DNA of 64,000 nucleotides from Plectrocnemia conspersa (lineage: Eukaryota > Arthropoda > Insecta > Trichoptera > Polycentropodidae). The stretch spans positions 620,001-684,000 of the forward strand of contig VTFK01000044.1 in the NCBI GenBank assembly GCA_009617715.1, read 5' to 3'. A model generated the notes under the pieces. It saw only the letters and a list, made by a program, of their open reading frames with translations. It searched no databases and was not told the DNA's origin. The position numbers and the translations under genes are program-made. This document shows, piece by piece, positions 61,385 to 64,000 of the stretch; position 1 is the first letter of the stretch; each line of letters begins with the position of its first letter.

Positions 61385-61745
61385 TTCGGCAAAATAGACT
61401 AGTGGTAAAGTCAGAATAAGACCAGAAACACCTGGCTTCGAATCCCACATGAATCATAGTGTTTAATAATTATTATCTTGTCTGTGAGATAGGAATTAGT
61501 ATTTATTATATAATTATAATTTCGATTGCTATTTCTTGATTTTTTTTCTAATCTCAATAATAAACATTGTAATGAATAATTTAAAACAAAACTTGCATAT
61601 TGACACATATTGATTGTAAGGTGTAATAATATTTTATAATTTATAATATATATCAGATTGATTTCAGTTTGGTGTCTCACTACATGTAGGCGTTGATTGT
61701 GTTAACCTGGTTGCAAATTATTCAGATAATGTTTGTCATGTTACA
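61385..61745 (+). repeat. tRNA-derived SINE, near full length
   Basis: A-box-like TAGACTAGTGGTAAAG at 61397-61412 and B box GGCTTCGAATCCC at 61434-61446 give a tRNA-like head; body ATTATATAATTATAATTTCG; tail GTAGGCGTTGATTGTGTTAACCTGG then AATGTTTGTCATGTTACA. The best-preserved Pol III promoter of the family in this window. Confidence 0.75.
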
Positions 61746-61869
61746 GTAAAATATTTGCAGTGAATAAGTTATTAATTTATGTATAATGATGGATTTAAAA
61801 AAAATGTATTTTTTGTGTAAAAATACGCTATCATAAAAAGAAACCGGTCCCAGACATCACCAATTCCCA

Positions 61870-61990
61870 GACTTTAAGTCTGGTGGTTAATACTTGTAGG
61901 TATTCATTATGTCTGATTGACTTACTCAGATACAGATTTGCCCATTGTAACGCATTGGGCTTACGCCGGTCAGATTACAACGCAATATTT
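61870..61990 (+). repeat. SINE-tail related repeat, copy 2
   Basis: ACTTGTAGGTATTCATTATG..TTGTAACGCATTGGGCTTACG..GTCAGATTACAACG, matching 50390-50503. It follows the SINE above by about 125 bp. Confidence 0.65.
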
Positions 61991-62344
61991 AATAAAAAAA
62001 ATATAATAATAAATTGCGAAGGTTATAATTGTCAAAATTGTAAATAAAAACTACATTTTAAATAAAGCATGATACGAGAACTACCAGAAATAAAAATCGC
62101 CACAAACTTTCTAAAGCGTATACAATTAAGTATATTTTGTGAAAACAAAGCAGCAATAATTGGGATATTGACAAAGTATACAGTCTGTTGGATATAAGCA
62201 ATCTTCAGATTTAAAATTATTTTAACGCATTTCTAAATGGGTGCAAACAATCATATACGTAAAACTGCTGTAGATATTACTAGTTAGTATTTGCATAATT
62301 GCTAAAGAAATAAACATGGATTAGAAAAGGTGTGTATGCAATTG

Positions 62345-62380
62345 CATATAGGGTTGCAATACCGGTAGTACCGATCCGTC
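62345..62380. repeat. Short CCGGTAGTACCG repeat, copy 2
   Basis: TAGGGTTGCAATACCGGTAG followed by TACCGA; the AGGGTTGC start resembles a DNA-transposon tip. It matches 30370-30395. Confidence 0.4.
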
Positions 62381-62499
62381 AGGAAATCCATACATTTTAT
62401 TTTAAGCCGAAATTTGTCCTGCTCGTTTACTATTAATGTTTCGACTCTTAAATTCAGGATTACAATATATTACAGCATAAAATTGACAATACAGTATTT

Positions 62500-62990
62500 A
62501 GTTTAACTTTGAATGAATATACATCTAACAGATAAGCCAACTTAGCAACGTTCAAATGACAGAAACGTCATTTAGCAGGTAGGAGCTTTCTTCCCTTCAC
62601 TTGAATTTTCCCAGAAAAATGCGTCATATAATGAGCGGCATGATTTCGAAAGAATGACGCTCACTGAAAGTAAAATAAATGTATATGGGTTAGATGAAGT
62701 GCATCACGTGCGTCGACAAGGTGGCAAAATATAGAGGATAAAATATATTCAAGCAACTGTGTGATATCAAGTGATAGTAAATAATTTGAGGGTGAATCTT
62801 ATATTCTGGGATGGAAGGTATCCACTTATTCGATGGAATAGTAAAGGTGATGTAATGTATAAAAATCATGTAAAGGAAGTAGTGGGACTGCCGAAACCAG
62901 AAAATAAATATTTCTTAATTTTAAAAATAAATGACGAAGCAACCGTCGATTTTATTTATTAATTCGTAACAGGTAAAATTACGCAGTAAA
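62500..62990. other. Mixed region with a family D fragment
   Basis: CTTGAATTTTCCCAGAAAAATGCGTCAT at about 62600-62627 resembles the family D core at 7146-7175. The 63-codon frame 62771-62962 opens on GTG and is unrecognised. Confidence 0.35.
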
Positions 62991-63149
62991 TATAATTGTT
63001 TCCATGAACGATAGATTAGTATTATTGAGTCAGTGTGCAGGATGTCTCATCTAATTTCTGTGTGTGTCATAATATGATGAAAATTATTATTTGTAAATAT
63101 AAATATTTAGCTATTTAAAACTGTAAACTAAATCTAAATAATAAAATAA

Positions 63150-63630
63150 TTTATCTCACTAGGTTGCGTGTCTGAGTCGCTTCTCTCCAGAAATCACAAT
63201 AATAATAATCGAGTTCTGGTGATATATGCGTCATGAACGTCGCCGAGCGCCGGCTATTGCGCGTGAGCGCTCAAATGATCATTATTTCCGTTGGCCACAG
63301 AACCAGGCTTAGGCACGAGTACCTATGTATGTATGGTATATACACAGGTATGTATACACCGGCCGTCGCCGTGGGCACTTTGGCCAGCACGCGCGCAACG
63401 GACACGTGAGAACCGAGCGCTCTCTGTTCACAAAACGGAGCCGCTTCACAAAACATCGCGCCTACTTGACCACTTACCATCTTAACGAACTTCCTCGTGA
63501 GAGATCGGCTCACTTTCTTTATTGACGTCGTAAGAATTAGGGTTGCGAGATTGAACGGTTCTGGCAGGATAACCTCGAAGAAATCCAATCGATGGACTAG
63601 TAATTAAATCAATCAAGGGTGAAAGTAAGT
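63150..63630 (+). promoter_or_regulatory. GC-rich island ending in a splice-donor-like site
   Basis: CGCCGAGCGCCGGCTATTGCG and GGCCGTCGCCGTGGGC give promoter-like composition. On the plus strand GAAA|GTAAGT occurs at 63625. The 105-codon minus frame and short plus frames are unrecognised. Could be the promoter and non-coding first exon of a plus-strand gene continuing beyond the window, or a conserved non-coding element. 63630-64000 is AT-rich. Confidence 0.3.
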
Positions 63631-64000
63631 CGAAAACTTTTATTCTAATATTTAGAAATAATTCTGGTTTAAAAATGTTGTATTTTATAATTAAAATACC
63701 TGATATAAAATTATTTTTTCACGGCATTGTGAAATATTGCGAACGTTAAAAATGGAACAAACCATTTCTGCCTAAATATTTTTTAACTTTAATTTAATGT
63801 TTATGGTAGTTTTTTTAATTTATTTATGTATGTATTGAAACGCAAAATAAAACTAAAATTTTATTCAATGATGATAACAATATTGTTTTTTGTTTTTCAT
63901 ACATATTTTATTTCATTTCATCACTGATCGTAATATAAAACAGAATTGTTTCATATTAAAACAGATTGAATGATAAAATTGTAATTCTAATTAAATATTT

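Overview
The window is AT-rich, intron-rich eukaryotic DNA from an arthropod, almost certainly an insect. The evidence is one Odd-skipped-family zinc-finger gene split by a GT..AG intron, plus relics of typical insect transposons: tRNA-derived SINEs, Jockey-like LINE pieces, hAT and pogo/Tigger relics, and piggyBac-like MITEs at TTAA. The order cannot be fixed from the sequence alone. No bacterial, organellar or viral gene, rRNA or CRISPR array was seen.

The only intact protein gene found lies on the minus strand between 34022 and 48598. Its two coding exons are 48598-47682 and 34388-34022, separated by an intron of about 13.3 kb. They encode a 427-residue protein with five C2H2 fingers near its C-terminus. 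The finger sequences place it in the odd/sob/bowl (vertebrate OSR) family. The long N-terminal part and the short 34-residue tail fit sob (sister of odd and bowl) better than bowl. A plausible core promoter lies in a GC-rich island just upstream: TATATG at 48864-48859 and an initiator with +1 near 48834. The intron holds several tRNA-like SINEs, a TTAA-flanked MITE, a long inverted-repeat (foldback) element, a diverged segment duplication and several GC-elevated islands that could be enhancers.

Positions 1-34000 (downstream of the gene) and 49000-64000 (upstream) contain no convincing intact gene. They alternate between very AT-rich sequence, eroded transposons (Tigger at 4.3 kb and 53.8 kb, hAT at 16.5 kb, a hAT MITE with a perfect target duplication at 19.3 kb, LINE pieces at 18.8 kb and 50.7 kb) and 200-700 bp GC-elevated islands. 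Such islands are common around developmental regulators. Here they are inferred only from base composition and lack of recognisable coding content, so each is a candidate and not a demonstrated enhancer or exon. A few islands end in strong splice-donor-like sequence on the plus strand (11949, 63625, and weaker at 4058 and 23381) or read like coding sequence (19797-19950). These are the places where an unrecognised exon or non-coding transcript could hide.

The most unusual structures are a 42-bp perfect palindrome beside a Tigger relic (4141-4182), a GC-rich tandem dimer embedded in extreme AT sequence (24021-24332), a 20-bp perfect palindrome rich in GGTACC and CCCGGG (27756-27775), a 22-bp perfect palindrome at the tip of a piggyBac-like MITE family (13386-13407), and the intronic foldback element (40248-40690), which would fold into a long RNA hairpin in the pre-mRNA.
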